Below, in pieces: positions 8,821 to 17,752 of a stretch of 64,000 bases of DNA. The DNA is taken from positions 1 to 64,000 of the forward strand of contig NZ_JAAATX020000003.1 of assembly GCF_009908265.2 (NCBI RefSeq), written 5' to 3'. This DNA comes from Paragemmobacter amnigenus (lineage in GTDB: Bacteria; Pseudomonadota; Alphaproteobacteria; Rhodobacterales; Rhodobacteraceae). Numbering within the stretch: the first letter of the stretch is position 1; the number at the start of each line of letters is the position of its first letter. The position numbers and the translations under genes were made by a program. The notes beneath the pieces are model-generated. The model saw only the letters and a program-made list of their open reading frames with translations, was not told the origin of the DNA and did not search any database.

Positions 8821-9363
8821 TCATACAGCCGAAACGCCCCGCCCCGCACGCCGCCAGATCACCTGCACCGCCCCGCCCAAGGCCACCGCGCGCCCCGTTG
8901 CGGCCCCCTGCGGCTCCAGCGCGGCCAGCAGCGCGGCGACATCCATCCCCGGCAGCGCGGCAAAGACATCGAACAGCGCCTCGGCCCCCGCCGCATCGAC
9001 GGGGACCAGCAGCGCCTGACCGTCCGCCTGCTTCATCCGCCACAACCGCCGCCCCCGCAGGGTGACTAGCCGCAGCTCCACCAGTTCCGGCCCGCTGACG
9101 AAACCGCCAAGCTCGGGCCCCATGTAGGAAATTTGCCCCTCGTCCACCTCGACGATCCCCGGCGCGTCGGCCCCTTGGGCAAAGCGCAGCCGCCGCCACG
9201 CCTGCACGCCAAGCCCCGCCCCCACCGCAGCGATGCACAGGCCCACGGGAACCAGCAGATAGCCCCCCTGCGCCGCGACCCAGAGGCCCAGAGCCGCGAC
9301 CAGCCCCGCCGCGATCCCCTCGCGGCCCCGCCACAGCGCCGCCCGCGCGCCCTCGCGGATCAC
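8821..9363 (-). CDS. Hypothetical membrane protein between rsmE and gshA (180 aa)
   Basis: Two adjacent membrane helices (about residues 15-55) are followed by a soluble domain with short beta-strand-like phrases (IVEVDEGQISYMGPELGGFVSG, LRRVTL-like, WRMKQADGQALLVPVDAAG). It has no motif I can tie to a function. Similar proteins accompany rsmE-gshA in related bacteria. The start is a GTG at 9363 in a GTGA overlap with the rsmE stop, which strongly supports translation and an operon. Confidence 0.8.
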   Translation of the reverse strand: MIREGARAALWRGREGIAAGLVAALGLWVAAQGGYLLVPVGLCIAAVGAGLGVQAWRRLRFAQGADAPGIVEVDEGQISYMGPELGGFVSGPELVELRLVTLRGRRLWRMKQADGQALLVPVDAAGAEALFDVFAALPGMDVAALLAALEPQGAATGRAVALGGAVQVIWRRAGRGVSAV

Positions 9364-10082
9364 CGCCAATCCCCCAAGCTCGCCTGCCACAGCGCCAGCG
9401 CCGCCACCGCCGCAGTATCCGCCCGCAGGATGCGCGGCCCAAGGCTGACGGGCAGCACCGCAGGCATCGCCCGCAACTTCGCCTTCTCGCCCTCCGAAAA
9501 CCCGCCCTCGGGTCCGATCAGGATGGCCCAAGGCCCCGCCTCCGCGCCGGAAAGCCCCGCCTGCGCGCCCACCAGCGACTCGTCGCACCACAGGATGCGC
9601 CGCCCCGCGGGCCAGCCCACCAGCAACCGGTCCAGCGCCATCAGATCGGCCACCTCGGGCACGAAGGTGCCGCCGCATTGCTCGGCCGCCTCCACTGCAT
9701 GGGCCTGCAGCCGGTCCTGCCGGATGCGCTCGGAATTGGTGTGGCGCGTCTGGACCGGCACGATCCGCCGCGCCCCCATCTCCACCGCCTTTTCCACGAT
9801 GAAATCGGTCCGCGCCTTCTTGATCGGCGCGAAGAGCAGCCACAGGTCCGGCGGCATCAACAGCGCCCGCGTCTGCACGTCACAGACCAGCACGCCGCCG
9901 CGCTTGCCCGCCTCGGCCACTTCGGCCCGCCATTCCCCGTCGCGCCCGTTGAACAGCGCGACAGGCGCGCCCTTGCCAAGACGCATCACCGAAAACAGGT
10001 AATGCGCCTGATCGGCGGTCAGGGCCACGGCTTGCCCCGGGGCAAGCGGCTGATCTACATACAGTCGAACCTTCGCTTCCAT
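9360..10082 (-). CDS. rsmE: 16S rRNA (uracil-1498-N3)-methyltransferase
   Basis: A 240-residue SPOUT-class methyltransferase that modifies U1498 of 16S rRNA. It shows the N-terminal PUA-like part (QAHYLFSVMRLGKG), LLFAPIKKARTDFIVEKAVEMG, RHTNSERI, EQCGGTFVPEV and the SAM-binding knot phrases ILIGPEGGFSEGE and LGPRILRADTAAVAAL. ATG 10082 lies only 12 bases from the divergent ubiA start. Confidence 0.95.
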   Translation of the reverse strand: MEAKVRLYVDQPLAPGQAVALTADQAHYLFSVMRLGKGAPVALFNGRDGEWRAEVAEAGKRGGVLVCDVQTRALLMPPDLWLLFAPIKKARTDFIVEKAVEMGARRIVPVQTRHTNSERIRQDRLQAHAVEAAEQCGGTFVPEVADLMALDRLLVGWPAGRRILWCDESLVGAQAGLSGAEAGPWAILIGPEGGFSEGEKAKLRAMPAVLPVSLGPRILRADTAAVAALALWQASLGDWR

Positions 10083-10094
10083 GATCGGCACCCT

Positions 10095-11072
10095 ATGACC
10101 CAAGCGCCCCGAATTCCAGAGGCACCGCCCGCCTCGGGCACCGTCGCGGACGCCCCGCGCGGCAACTGGGTCGACACGCTCGCCCCCGCCGCCACGCGGC
10201 CCTATCTGCGCCTGTCGCGGGCCGACCGGCCCATAGGGACGTGGCTCCTGCTCATCCCCTGCCTCTGGGCCATCGCGCTGGCCGCCGCCGCGACGGGCGG
10301 CTTCACCCTGCTGGACCTGTGGCTGGCCACGTCCTCGGCGCTGGGGGCCTTCCTGATGCGGGGCGCGGGCTGCACATGGAACGACATCACTGACCGCGAC
10401 TTCGACGCTGCAGTGGCGCGCACCCGTTCGCGCCCCATCCCCTCGGGTCAGGTCACGGTCAGGCAGGCGCTGGTCTGGATGGTGACACAGGCGCTCATCG
10501 CCGCGCTGATCCTGTTCACCTACCACCCGCTTGCCATCGCCTTGGGCGTGGGCTCGCTGGCGCTGGTCGCGCTCTACCCCTTTGCCAAACGATTCACATG
10601 GTGGCCGCAGGCCTTTCTCGGCCTTGCCTTCAACTGGGGCGCGCTGCTCCTCTGGGCCGCGCATTCCGGCAGCCTGACAGCTGCGCCGGTCTTCCTCTAT
10701 GCGGCGGGTTTTGTCTGGACGCTCTTCTACGACACGATCTACGCCCATCAGGACAAGGAGGACGACGCCCTGATCGGCGTGCGCTCCACCGCGCGGCTCT
10801 TCGGGCGCAACACCGCGCGCTGGCTTGCGGGCTTCCTCGTCGCCACCGTCACGCTGATGGCCGCCGCCGTGATCGCGGCCCTTCTGCCGCTGGAAAATCC
10901 CCTGCCGCTGCTGATCGGGCTGGCGGGCACATGGGCGATGGGCTGGCACATGCTCTGGCAGATGCGCCGCCTCGACATCGACGATCCCGCCAATTGCCTC
11001 CGCCTCTTCCGCTCCAACCGCGACGCGGGGCTGATTGCTGCGCTGTTTCTTGCCGCAGCGGCGCTGGTTTGA
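10095..11072 (+). CDS. ubiA: 4-hydroxybenzoate polyprenyltransferase
   Basis: A 325-residue membrane enzyme that prenylates 4-hydroxybenzoate in ubiquinone synthesis. The two Asp-rich Mg/diphosphate motifs are visible: NDITDRDFD and YDTIYAHQDKEDD. Eight or nine hydrophobic segments follow a soluble N-terminal tail of about 45 residues. The ATG at 10095 is 12 bases from the divergent rsmE start, so each gene's promoter must overlap the other's transcribed region. Confidence 0.95.
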   Translation: MTQAPRIPEAPPASGTVADAPRGNWVDTLAPAATRPYLRLSRADRPIGTWLLLIPCLWAIALAAAATGGFTLLDLWLATSSALGAFLMRGAGCTWNDITDRDFDAAVARTRSRPIPSGQVTVRQALVWMVTQALIAALILFTYHPLAIALGVGSLALVALYPFAKRFTWWPQAFLGLAFNWGALLLWAAHSGSLTAAPVFLYAAGFVWTLFYDTIYAHQDKEDDALIGVRSTARLFGRNTARWLAGFLVATVTLMAAAVIAALLPLENPLPLLIGLAGTWAMGWHMLWQMRRLDIDDPANCLRLFRSNRDAGLIAALFLAAAALV

Positions 11073-11179
11073 TTGATCCCTGCCCCACCGGGCCGTAAGA
11101 GGCTGGGGCGCATGGCACGGGCGCGGGATTCCCCCCGCCCGCCCGGCCATGTACGGACTGCAACGACGAAAGCCCCAGA

Positions 11180-13717
11180 ATGCGTCTGCCCACGCTGCAC
11201 CTGCCTGCCCTTCGCCTGCCCGCACTGCGCCTGCCCTTCCGCACGGGCGGCGGGACGGGCGGACCGGCGGGTCCGCGCCTGCCGAACGGCGCGCTGATGC
11301 TGCTGGCCTTCACCGCCGCGGGCTGTCTTGCCGTCTTCATCGCCTGGACCGCCGTGCAGGTGATCGAACGCCGCTCGCTCAAGGCCGTGAACTACGTTCT
11401 GGCCAATGCCGGCATCACCTGGGTCGAACCCGCCGCCGACGGGATGCTGGTCACCCTGCGCGGCACCGCCCCGAACGAGGCCGCCCGCTTCCGCGCCGTC
11501 AACCTTGCCGGATCGGTGATCGACAGCGGCCGCGTCCGTGACGAGCTTGACGTCACCCCCGTCCGCCAGATCGAAGCCCCCCGCTTCTCGGTCGAGATGC
11601 TTCGCAATGACGATGGCATCCAGCTCATCGGCCTTCTGCCCGAGGGCACGGACGAGACCGCGCTCACCACACTCGCCCAAACCCTAGCCACCGAAGGGCA
11701 AGGCGGCGCCACCATCCCCGTGGCCGACATGCTGGAGACCGCCGCCTACACGCCCCCGGCCGCATGGCAACCGGCCTTCGACTTCGGCCTTGCCGCGCTG
11801 AAACTGCTGCCGCGCTCGAAGATTTCCGTCGCCGCCGACCGCGTCACCGTCACCGCCATCGCCACGGGCGAGGCCGAAAAGCGCAGCCTTGAATCCGAAC
11901 TGTCCCGCCTGCGCCCGCAGGGCCTTGCGGTCGCCATCGACATTTCGGCCCCGCGCCCCGTGCTGACCCCCTTCACCCTGCGTTTCGTCAAGGATGCCGA
12001 AGGCGCGCGCTTCGACGCCTGCTCGGCCGATACCGATACCGCCCGGAACCGCATCCTTGCGGCTGCCGTGGCCGCAGGGGTCGAAGGCAAGGCTGGCTGC
12101 ACCGTCGGTCTGGGTGTCCCCACCCCCCGCTGGGCCGAAGCGGTCGAGGCCGGCATCCGTGCCGTGGCCGCAATCGGCGCGGGCACGATCACCTTTTCGG
12201 ATGCCGATATCTCGTTCATCGCCGCCGAAGGCACCGATCAGGCCGCCTTCGACCGCGCGGTGGGCGAACTCAAGGCCGCGCTCCCGCCCGTCTTCTCGCT
12301 CGACGCCATCCTGACCCGCTCTGCGGCCTCGGCCGCCGCCGGCCCTGCGGAATTCACTGCCCGCCTCTCTGCCGAAGGCAAGGTCGAACTGCGCGGCCGC
12401 ATCACCGACGACATGCAGCGCGCCGCCGTCGACAGCTTCTCCAAGGCCTATTTCGGCGTGGGCAAGGTCTACAACGCCACCCGCCTCGACCCCGAACTGC
12501 CCGACGGTTGGCCCGTCCGCGTCTTGGCCGGACTCGAGGCGCTGGCGCAGCTCGACGAAGGCGCGCTTCTGGTGCGCGAGGATACGGTGGAAATCTCGGG
12601 CACAACCGGATCGCAGAACGCGCGCGGCCGGATCAGCCAGATCCTGTCGGACAAGCTGGGACAGGGCCAGACCTTCAAGGTCGCCGTCCGCTATGACGAG
12701 GCGCTCGATCCCCTCGCCGCCCTGCCCACGCCCGAGGAATGCCTTGCCACGCTCGATGCGATCCTTGCCGAACAGAAGATCACCTTCCCCCCCGGCTCGG
12801 CGGAAATCGACGCAGCCACCAGCCAGCTGATGACCCGCATCGCGGATGCGCTGAACGAATGCACCGCGCTGCCGCTGGAAATTTCCGGCCATACCGACGC
12901 GCAGGGCTCGGAAGAGGGCAACCGCGCCCTCTCGCAGGCACGGGCCGAGGCGGTGCTGCTCGCCCTGCAGGGTCGCAGGGTCGAGGTATCCCTGATGCGC
13001 GCCGTGGGCTATGGCGAAACCCGCCCCATCGCCGACAACGAAACCGAGGAAGGGCGCGAGGCAAACCGCCGGATCGAATTCACCCTGATCGGCGCACCTG
13101 CCGCGACGGCCGCTTCCGGCACGGCCACGGCCGTGGCCCCTGCGGATGCCGCCGCCACTCCGGCCGCAGGGTCCGGCACCACCCTCGCCGCACCCGCCGC
13201 TCCCGCCGACGGGGCGGCCTGCATCGGCCGGATCACCGATCTGCTCAAGGGCGACAAGATCACCTTCGACCCCGGCTCGGACGATATCGCCTCCGGCTCC
13301 TCCGGCCTGATCGACGCTCTCGCCGCCCTCTTGAAACAATGCCCCGGCACCCCGATCGAGGTCGCAGGCCATACCGACAGCCAGGGCACCTCGCGCAACA
13401 ACACCACCCTTTCCGAAGACCGTGCCAAGGCAGTGCTCGTCGCGCTGGCCGAACGCGGGGTGGATGTCTCCACGCTCAAGGCCACAGGCTATGGCGAGGA
13501 CAAGCCCATCGCCGACAATGACAGCGAAGAGGGCCGCGAATCGAACCGGCGGATCGAATTCACCCTGATCGGCGCACCCGCAGCGGCCACCGCCGCCCCC
13601 GCCACCAGCGGTACGACGGCAACGGACGGCCCCGATTTCTCCTCCGACACCAGCCCGTCCATCGCGCCGCAGGAAAAGACCTTGCGTCCGCAGCGCCGCC
13701 CCGCGAATAACGGCTAG
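11180..13717 (+). CDS. Large OmpA-family protein with two tandem C-terminal OmpA domains
   Basis: An 845-residue envelope protein. After a Leu/Pro-repeat start (LPALRLPALRLP) there is one membrane helix at about residues 37-58, then a long periplasmic part with BON-like repeats, then two OmpA peptidoglycan-binding domains at about 535-640 and 682-795, joined by an Ala/Thr/Pro linker. Each OmpA domain has the diaminopimelate-binding phrase GHTD and NRRIEFTLIGAPA. A 28-base stretch is identical in the two copies (13071 and 13551, 480 bases apart). Probably inner-membrane anchored and wall-binding. ATG 11180 is chosen because it precedes the basic N-terminus. Confidence 0.88.
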   Translation: MRLPTLHLPALRLPALRLPFRTGGGTGGPAGPRLPNGALMLLAFTAAGCLAVFIAWTAVQVIERRSLKAVNYVLANAGITWVEPAADGMLVTLRGTAPNEAARFRAVNLAGSVIDSGRVRDELDVTPVRQIEAPRFSVEMLRNDDGIQLIGLLPEGTDETALTTLAQTLATEGQGGATIPVADMLETAAYTPPAAWQPAFDFGLAALKLLPRSKISVAADRVTVTAIATGEAEKRSLESELSRLRPQGLAVAIDISAPRPVLTPFTLRFVKDAEGARFDACSADTDTARNRILAAAVAAGVEGKAGCTVGLGVPTPRWAEAVEAGIRAVAAIGAGTITFSDADISFIAAEGTDQAAFDRAVGELKAALPPVFSLDAILTRSAASAAAGPAEFTARLSAEGKVELRGRITDDMQRAAVDSFSKAYFGVGKVYNATRLDPELPDGWPVRVLAGLEALAQLDEGALLVREDTVEISGTTGSQNARGRISQILSDKLGQGQTFKVAVRYDEALDPLAALPTPEECLATLDAILAEQKITFPPGSAEIDAATSQLMTRIADALNECTALPLEISGHTDAQGSEEGNRALSQARAEAVLLALQGRRVEVSLMRAVGYGETRPIADNETEEGREANRRIEFTLIGAPAATAASGTATAVAPADAAATPAAGSGTTLAAPAAPADGAACIGRITDLLKGDKITFDPGSDDIASGSSGLIDALAALLKQCPGTPIEVAGHTDSQGTSRNNTTLSEDRAKAVLVALAERGVDVSTLKATGYGEDKPIADNDSEEGRESNRRIEFTLIGAPAAATAAPATSGTTATDGPDFSSDTSPSIAPQEKTLRPQRRPANNG

Positions 13718-13740
13718 CGCATCCTTACCGACTCAGGGCC

Positions 13741-14070
13741 ATGAACCGTCAGGAATTCATCACCGCCACCGCGATCATCCTGCTTCTGGCCTTCGCGCTG
13801 GGTTGGTTCACCTACTGGCTTCTGCACCGCTTCACCCGCGTCGCGGGCGGCGACGTGTCCGAGATGGACAACCTCGCCCAGGCCCTGCACGAGGCCGAGG
13901 AGACCCGCGATCAGGCCCTGATCTATCTGGAAGAGCGCGAGGCGGAACTGATGAACCAGATCGCCCAGACCGAGGCCGAGTTGCGCGCCGCCATGGAAGG
14001 CCTGCGCGACGCGCGCCACGAGGCCGAAGAGATGCGCGCCTATATCGAACGGATGCACGCCGCGAACTGA
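13741..14070 (+). CDS. Hypothetical single-span protein with coiled coil (109 aa)
   Basis: One membrane helix (residues 8-30) is followed by about 70 residues of almost unbroken charged helix (EMDNLAQALHEAEETRDQAL and onward), a clear coiled-coil pattern. No catalytic motif. It is 23 bases downstream of the OmpA-like gene and likely cotranscribed; a structural or scaffold role in the envelope is an inference. Confidence 0.8.
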   Translation: MNRQEFITATAIILLLAFALGWFTYWLLHRFTRVAGGDVSEMDNLAQALHEAEETRDQALIYLEEREAELMNQIAQTEAELRAAMEGLRDARHEAEEMRAYIERMHAAN

Positions 14071-14108
14071 CGGGGCGGTCTCGCCCCCCATGCCCTCGCG
14101 CAACGGCA

Positions 14109-14173
14109 AGTGTCGGCCCATGGCCCATGCCACGGGCCGCGCACGACACTCCCGGCGCGGCCACGGGCCGCGC
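14109..14173. repeat. Palindromic repeat family 1, copy 2
   Basis: The core hairpin is 14115-14138 (ten pairs, one mismatch) and carries GCCACGGGCC. It is enclosed by AGTGTCG (14109-14115) and CGACACT (14144-14150), which can pair. A second hairpin, GCGCGGCC-ACG-GGCCGCGC, follows at 14155-14173. This copy is more diverged than those at 2681 and 16725. Confidence 0.6.
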
Positions 14174-14183
14174 GTTCGGCGGG

Positions 14184-14206
14184 GAAATCGTCCGCTGGAC
14201 GATTTC
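14184..14206. terminator. Perfect 10-pair hairpin between convergent genes
   Basis: GAAATCGTCC (14184-14193), loop GCT, and the exact complement (14197-14206), then TT. It lies in the 156-base gap between the convergent 109-residue protein and the hydrolase and looks like a single unit of the hairpin arrays at 32709 and 47336, though its apical bases differ. Confidence 0.55.
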
Positions 14207-14226
14207 TTGTCCCGCCTCACCCCGCC

Positions 14227-15036
14227 TCACCCCAACCCGCCCAGACAGGCCTCCACCAGACCAGACCCCGCCTCTGCCAGACCCTCGACCACATCGAAAT
14301 GGTGCCGCCCCGCCTCAACGGTCCACGGAGAATCCCATTCCTCCGACAGCACCCGCGCCTGCCACAGGAAGGCAGGCCGCTCCTGCCCGCCCACCCAGAC
14401 ATGGCACCCCACCCCCTCGCGCCGCGCCAACCGCGCGGGGCTTTCCGCCGCACACTCCGCCGGATCCAGCCGCAGCGCATCCTGCATCTCCGTCTCCATC
14501 AACGGGGCCAACTCGGCCAAGGGTGACACCGGCACCACCCGCCGCAGGCGCGGCACCGCCATATCCGCACAGGCCATCCGCGCCGCCAGATGCCCCCCCG
14601 CCGAATGGCCCGTCACCACCACGGGCACATCCGGCACCGCCTCGGCCGCCGCCGCACAGGCCCGCGCGATTTCCGCCGTGATCGCCGAAATCCGCGCCTC
14701 AGGGGCCAGCGTGTAGGACGGCACCGCACAGGCCCATCCCCGCGCCACCGCGCCTCCCGCCAGATGCGACCACGTCCCGCGCCCGAAGGCCATCCAATAG
14801 CCGCCATGCACAAAGACCAGCAGTCCCCGCGCCGCCCCTTCGGGCAGGAACAGGTCGAACCGTTGGCGCTCCCCGCCGCCATAGGCCAGCCCCAGCCGCG
14901 CCCGTGGCCCCAGCGACTCGCGGAACGCCGCCGCAGCCGCCTCCCATCGCGGCGGGAACCCCTCCGCCCCCGCGATGAAGGCCCCGTTGGCATAGGCCCG
15001 ATCCGTCGCGTTGCGCCATTCCCGCCCTGCCGCCAT
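14227..15036 (-). CDS. Alpha/beta hydrolase, kynurenine-formamidase-like
   Basis: A 269-residue cytosolic hydrolase. It has the oxyanion-hole phrase HGGYW (77-81), the nucleophile elbow GHSAGG (143-148, Ser145) and a late His-His (RHHFDVVEGL) for the triad. HGGYW is typical of the arylformamidase branch of this fold, so N-formylkynurenine is a possible substrate, but no tryptophan-degradation gene is next to it. It stands alone, convergent to the coiled-coil protein. Confidence 0.8.
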   Translation of the reverse strand: MAAGREWRNATDRAYANGAFIAGAEGFPPRWEAAAAAFRESLGPRARLGLAYGGGERQRFDLFLPEGAARGLLVFVHGGYWMAFGRGTWSHLAGGAVARGWACAVPSYTLAPEARISAITAEIARACAAAAEAVPDVPVVVTGHSAGGHLAARMACADMAVPRLRRVVPVSPLAELAPLMETEMQDALRLDPAECAAESPARLARREGVGCHVWVGGQERPAFLWQARVLSEEWDSPWTVEAGRHHFDVVEGLAEAGSGLVEACLGGLG

Positions 15037-15156
15037 TAGAAACTACCCCGATTTGATCAAAATTCTTCCGCCGCAGCCGGAATCTGCCCTGCCGGAACTG
15101 GACAAGAACCCCCTCGCGGATGCATCCATCCTTAACCCGTTTTCCCGGAGGCCCAC

Positions 15157-16635
15157 ATGCTCGATTCCGTCACCAATCTCGCGTCGCTCCTGAAGGACCC
15201 GACGCTTCTGGCAACCAAGGCCTATGTCGCCGGCCAATGGATCGACGCCGACGATGGCACCACCTTCGAGGTGACGAACCCCGCCCGCGGCGACGTGATC
15301 TGCACGCTCCCCAACCTTGGCCGCGCCGAAACCGCCCGCGCCATCGCCGCCGCCGAAGTGGCGATGAAGGACTGGGCCGCCCGCACCGGCAAGGAACGCG
15401 CCGCCGTCCTGCGCAAATGGTTCGACCTGATGATGGCCAATCAGGACGATCTGGGCAAAATCCTGACCGCCGAAATGGGCAAGCCGCTGGCCGAGGCGAA
15501 GGGCGAGGTCGCCTATGGCGCCTCCTTCATCGAATGGTTCGCCGAAGAGGCCAAGCGCGTCTATGGCGAAACCATCCCCGGCCACCAGCGCGACAAGCGC
15601 ATCACGGTGATCAAGCAGCCCATCGGTGTCGTCGGCTCCATCACCCCGTGGAACTTCCCCAACGCGATGATCGCGCGCAAGGTCGGCCCGGCGCTGGCCG
15701 CAGGCTGCGGCTTCGTCGCGCGCCCTGCCGCGGAAACGCCGCTCTCGGCGCTGGCCATGGCCGTGCTGGGCGAACGCGCGGGGCTGCCTGCAGGCATCTT
15801 CTCGGTCATCACCTCCATCCGCTCCTCCGACATCGGCAAGGAATTCTGCGAAAACCACGCCGTGCGGAAACTGACCTTCACGGGGTCCACCGAAGTGGGC
15901 CGCATCCTGCTGCGTCAGGCGGCGGATCAGGTGATGAAATGCTCGATGGAACTGGGCGGCAACGCGCCCTTCATCGTCTTCGACGACGCCGATCTGGATG
16001 CCGCCGTGGCCGGTGCCATGGTGTCCAAATTCCGCAACAACGGCCAGACCTGCGTCTGCGCCAACCGCATCTATGTGCAGGCGGGCGTCTATGACGCCTT
16101 CGCCAAGAAACTGGCCGAGGCGGTGGCAAAGACCAAGGTGGGCGATGGCCTGTCCGAAGACGTGACCTTCGGCCCGCTCATCAACGACAAGGCGGTCGCC
16201 AAGGTCGAGGAACATATCGCCGACGCGCTGGCCAAGGGCGCGCGCATCGAAACCGGCGGCAAGCGCCACGCGCTGGGCGGGTCGTTCTTCGAACCCACGA
16301 TCATGACGGGCGTCACCACCGACATGCTGGTGACGAACGAGGAAACCTTCGGCCCCCTCGCGCCCCTCTTCAAGTTCGAGACGGAAGAAGAAGTGATCGC
16401 GCTGGCCAATGCCACAATCTTCGGCCTTGCCTCCTATTTCTACGCCCGCGACATCGGCCGCATCACCCGCGTGCAAGAGGCGCTGGAATACGGCATGGTC
16501 GGCGTGAACACGGGCCTCATCTCGACCGAGGTCGCGCCCTTCGGCGGGGTCAAACAGTCCGGCCTTGGCCGCGAAGGCTCGCGCCACGGGATGGAGGACT
16601 ATCTGGAGATGAAATACATCTGCCTGAGCGTCTGA
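15157..16635 (+). CDS. gabD: NAD(P)-dependent succinate-semialdehyde dehydrogenase
   Basis: A 492-residue aldehyde dehydrogenase. Motifs: [49 protein letters not shown] and the catalytic [11 protein letters not shown] near residue 298, where the Cys-x-Cys is typical of succinate-semialdehyde dehydrogenases. The usual Lys of the KPAxxTP coenzyme motif is Arg here (RPAAETP, about R189). It probably finishes GABA-type degradation to succinate. ATG 15157 follows CCCGGAGG. A strong terminator follows. Confidence 0.9.
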   Translation: MLDSVTNLASLLKDPTLLATKAYVAGQWIDADDGTTFEVTNPARGDVICTLPNLGRAETARAIAAAEVAMKDWAARTGKERAAVLRKWFDLMMANQDDLGKILTAEMGKPLAEAKGEVAYGASFIEWFAEEAKRVYGETIPGHQRDKRITVIKQPIGVVGSITPWNFPNAMIARKVGPALAAGCGFVARPAAETPLSALAMAVLGERAGLPAGIFSVITSIRSSDIGKEFCENHAVRKLTFTGSTEVGRILLRQAADQVMKCSMELGGNAPFIVFDDADLDAAVAGAMVSKFRNNGQTCVCANRIYVQAGVYDAFAKKLAEAVAKTKVGDGLSEDVTFGPLINDKAVAKVEEHIADALAKGARIETGGKRHALGGSFFEPTIMTGVTTDMLVTNEETFGPLAPLFKFETEEEVIALANATIFGLASYFYARDIGRITRVQEALEYGMVGVNTGLISTEVAPFGGVKQSGLGREGSRHGMEDYLEMKYICLSV

Positions 16636-16658
16636 CGCCCCCCGACACCGTCACGAAG

Positions 16659-16690
16659 CGCGCCCGTGGCCCCCGCTGCGGGCGCGTTTT
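16659..16690 (+). terminator. Rho-independent terminator after gabD
   Basis: Stem CGCGCCCG (16659-16666) with CGGGCGCG (16679-16686), then TTTT. Located 23 bases after the gabD stop. Confidence 0.8.
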
Positions 16691-16724
16691 CCATTCCGGA
16701 ACCAGAGCGCAACGGCAGACCATC

Positions 16725-16777
16725 GCCCGTGGCCAAAGCCACGGGCGGCGGCCGTCCCGCCCCCCCGGGGCGGCCGC
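16725..16777. repeat. Palindromic repeat family 1, copy 3
   Basis: GCCCGTGGC (16725-16733), CAAA, GCCACGGGC (16738-16746) forms a perfect 9-pair hairpin. It is followed at once by a 12-pair GC hairpin (16748-16759 with 16766-16777, one G-T pair). The same two-hairpin order is seen at 2681-2734. Confidence 0.75.
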
Positions 16778-16895
16778 ACGGGGTCCGTGCAGCCACCCCG
16801 GCGTGACGGCCACCACCCTACCGTTGCACGCCACCCCTTGAACTTGCCTGCAATCATGCGACGGTTGTTCCGGCACAAACCGGACATCTTGCGTC

Positions 16896-16979
16896 ATGCT
16901 GAAACGAACCACCCTCCTCCTCGCAGCCCTCGCCACCCTCACCGCCTGCGGCGGCGTCCCCCTCGTCCCCTTCATTTGA
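16896..16979 (+). CDS. Tiny lipoprotein (27 aa)
   Basis: A 27-residue peptide with a basic start (MLKRT), a hydrophobic stretch and a lipobox LTAC with Cys18, leaving a mature lipopeptide of about ten residues (CGGVPLVPFI). Entericidin-like micro-lipoproteins of this shape are common in Rhodobacterales, often unannotated. It starts at ATG 16896 and lies alone between gabD and the peptidoglycan-binding gene. Confidence 0.65.
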   Translation: MLKRTTLLLAALATLTACGGVPLVPFI

Positions 16980-17165
16980 CGCGGGCGGTTCCGCCATCTC
17001 CTTGCGACCAAAGCCTTTTCCGCGCCCCTAAACCCATGGCCTAGTCCCATGGTCAGCCCCGCTATCCCATAACAACCCCGCGCTTTTGCCTAGCACGGCG
17101 CGGGCTGCCACATCGGTCCCAAGGCATCACGCCGAACGACGCTGCAACCCGAAAGGACCGATGCA

Positions 17166-17672
17166 ATGCTGCCCACCATCCGCACCGCGACCACCGCCGC
17201 CATCGCGGCCCTCTCCATCGCCGCCACCGCCGCCGCCCCCGTGCAGGCCGGCCAGCGCGAGCGGGACTTCCTCAAGGGCGTCGCCGCCACCGTCATCGTG
17301 GGCAGCGTCCTGCAAAGCATGAACAACCGCGCCGCAGCCCAGCCGCGCTATGTCACGCAGCAGCCGCGCTACGTGGCCCCCCAGCCGCAATACTACGTTC
17401 CCCCGCGCGAACCCGCCTATTACGCGCCGCCCGCTCAGCATGGCCTCTCGACCTCGGCCGCCGCACAGGCGTTCAAGAGCTACAGCCCCACCGAACGCCG
17501 CGCGATCCAGCGCGAACTGGCCCGCGCGGGCTATTACTCCGGCTCCATCGACGGGGTCTTCGGACCGGCCACCTATCGCGCCGTGGCCGCCTACGCCGCC
17601 GACCGCGGGCTGAACGCCCGCATCGACAGCGCCTCGGGCGCCTACACGGTCTATGACAGCCTGATCTACTGA
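17166..17672 (+). CDS. Secreted peptidoglycan-binding-domain protein (168 aa)
   Basis: A signal peptide (about residues 1-28, ending APVQAG) leads to a Tyr/Pro/Gln-rich low-complexity region with repeated QPRYV phrases (about 60-90) and then a PG_binding_1-type domain (about 105-150: RAIQRELARAGYYSGSIDGVFGPATYRAVAAY). It likely binds cell-wall glycan in the periplasm. ATG 17166 follows GAAAGGA. Ends at a strong shared terminator. Confidence 0.85.
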   Translation: MLPTIRTATTAAIAALSIAATAAAPVQAGQRERDFLKGVAATVIVGSVLQSMNNRAAAQPRYVTQQPRYVAPQPQYYVPPREPAYYAPPAQHGLSTSAAAQAFKSYSPTERRAIQRELARAGYYSGSIDGVFGPATYRAVAAYAADRGLNARIDSASGAYTVYDSLIY

Positions 17673-17698
17673 TCCCCGTCCCCAAGGGCCGTCATGGA

Positions 17699-17728
17699 AG
17701 AAGGGGCGCCTGGCAGGGCGCCCCTTCT
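17699..17728. terminator. Bidirectional terminator
   Basis: A perfect 12-pair stem (17699-17710 with 17717-17728) and a 6-base loop between the convergent peptidoglycan-binding and Hsp20 genes; the stem begins AGAAGGGG and ends CCCCTTCT, so T-rich ends occur in both directions. Confidence 0.8.
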
Positions 17729-17752
17729 GTCATTCCATCAAGACCGAAACCG

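Noticed and set aside
15052-15061. FNR-type site upstream of gabD (TTTGATCAAA)
   Set aside because: The Rhodobacter FnrL site needs TTGAT-N4-ATCAA; this palindrome has no 4-base spacer.
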